Shown piece by piece: positions 5,238 through 5,854 of a stretch of 5,854 nt of DNA. Source of the stretch: Woeseiaceae bacterium (GTDB taxonomy: Bacteria > Pseudomonadota > Gammaproteobacteria > Steroidobacterales > Woeseiaceae); contig WTCH01000261.1 of NCBI GenBank assembly GCA_013138675.1, positions 1-5,854 on the forward strand, in the 5' to 3' direction. Every line of letters starts with the position of its first letter. The first letter of the stretch is position 1. Under the pieces are notes generated by a model, which saw nothing but the letters and a program-made list of their open reading frames with translations, was not told the origin of the DNA and did no database searches. The translations under genes and the position numbers were made by a program.

Positions 5238-5854
5238 ATGCCGCCCCCAATAGAATCAGTCGCCCTGATCGGCTCCTACCTACCGAGACAGTGCGGCATC
5301 GCCACCTTTACGGCTGACCTTGCCAGCGCGATTCTCGACAACGATCCGAATATTGATTGCAGCATCGTAGCCATGAACGATCGGCGTGAGGGCTACCAAT
5401 ACCCGGACACGGTCAAGTTGCAGATCGGCCAAGAGCAACTGAACGAATACCGTCGCGCTGCGGATTTCCTGAACCTGAGGAATCCAGCAGCAATTTGTCT
5501 CCAACACGAATACGGAATATTCGGCGGCCAACGCGGTAGCTTTATCATCGAACTCGCGAAGAACTTGAAGAGCCCTCTATTTACCACCCTGCACACGGTA
5601 TTGAGAGAACCCTCGGCGGAGGAGAGGAAGATCATCCTCCAACTATCGGAGCTCTCGGCCAGCTTGGTGGTCATGAGTGAGCACGCCGCCGATTTTCTTC
5701 GTGATATATATCAGATTCCGGAGAGAAAAATAAAACTCATTCATCACGGAATTCTCGATGTTCCGTTTCTGGATCCGGATCCTTGCAAGAGTAAGCTCAG
5801 GGCAGACGACAAGACAGTCATCTTGACGTTCGGTCTGCTCTCACCAGGCAAAGG
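5238..5854 (+). CDS. GT4-family glycosyltransferase, N-terminal part (runs off window)
   Basis: 205 complete codons plus two bases, open to the right edge with no stop. Retaining GT4 enzymes transfer a sugar from an NDP-sugar (often GDP-mannose or UDP-glucose) to a glycan or lipid acceptor in the cytoplasm. Visible: the N-terminal strand and glycine loop VALIGSYLPRQCGIATFTADL (8-28); ICLQHEYGIFGG (86-97), typical of a GT4 subgroup; FTTLHTVL (115-122) at the acceptor side; VVMSEHAADFLRDIY (144-158) followed by KIKLIHHGI (164-172) at the domain junction; and ILTFGLLSPGKG (195-206) opening the nucleotide-sugar-binding C-terminal Rossmann domain just as the window ends. The catalytic EX7E region would lie outside. 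No signal peptide. It is divergent from the GH130 gene with 137 bp between starts. Sugar and acceptor cannot be determined. Confidence 0.9.
   Translation, partial: MPPPIESVALIGSYLPRQCGIATFTADLASAILDNDPNIDCSIVAMNDRREGYQYPDTVKLQIGQEQLNEYRRAADFLNLRNPAAICLQHEYGIFGGQRGSFIIELAKNLKSPLFTTLHTVLREPSAEERKIILQLSELSASLVVMSEHAADFLRDIYQIPERKIKLIHHGILDVPFLDPDPCKSKLRADDKTVILTFGLLSPGK

Noticed and set aside
5101..5250. Longer N-terminus for the GH130 protein, starting at 5250
   Set aside because: The extra 50 residues are upstream of the likely TATAAT promoter, overlap the GT4 start and its ribosome site, and precede the point where the family-like sequence begins.

Overview
The window reads as accessory chromosomal DNA of a Gram-negative bacterium, most likely a member of the Pseudomonadota. 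That guess rests on moderate-to-high GC, strong Shine-Dalgarno sites on some genes, a RelE/HigA-type toxin-antitoxin pair and a GH130/GT4 carbohydrate locus. Nothing here fixes the genus. Five protein genes are supported: a toxin and its antitoxin, a two-domain kinase, a GH130 glycoside phosphorylase, and the first 205 codons of a GT4 glycosyltransferase that runs off the right edge.

Layout: (1) Bases 1-474 hold no gene. They carry two copies of a structured repeat (A, cut by the window edge, 1-95; B, 178-249), an intrinsic terminator and small palindromes. (2) Bases 475-1153, minus strand, form a toxin-then-antitoxin operon whose ends overlap by 8 nt. A near-perfect 21-bp palindrome lies over its probable -10 box. 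(3) Bases 1154-1605 are intergenic. They hold that operator, a 10-bp tandem array (1301-1360) and repeat copy C (1415-1523). (4) Bases 1606-3192, plus strand, encode an aminoglycoside-phosphotransferase-like domain fused to a P-loop kinase domain. The start may be leaderless. (5) Bases 3193-3639 are intergenic, with two inverted repeats and repeat copy D (3460-3583). (6) GH130 (minus, 3640-5100) and GT4 (plus, 5238 onward) diverge from a 137-bp promoter region.

The most unusual content is the repeat family. All four copies lie between genes and in the same orientation. They share conserved ends and linkers but contain two or three short hairpins whose stem sequences differ between copies while pairing is kept. 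The first hairpin is always exactly 17 nt (7-bp stem, 3-nt loop, 7-bp stem), every loop is three bases closed by a C-G pair, and most loops are GCA or GAA. Different sequence with the same fold suggests selection on a folded single strand, either ssDNA or RNA. Copies A and C are identical over 95 bases and bracket the toxin-antitoxin module as direct repeats. I do not recognise the family and know of no function for it.

How the genes work together: the toxin-antitoxin pair is probably autoregulated. GH130 and GT4 probably act in one oligosaccharide pathway (phosphorolysis or synthesis of mannosides, and glycosyl transfer). The two-domain kinase has no visible link to either.
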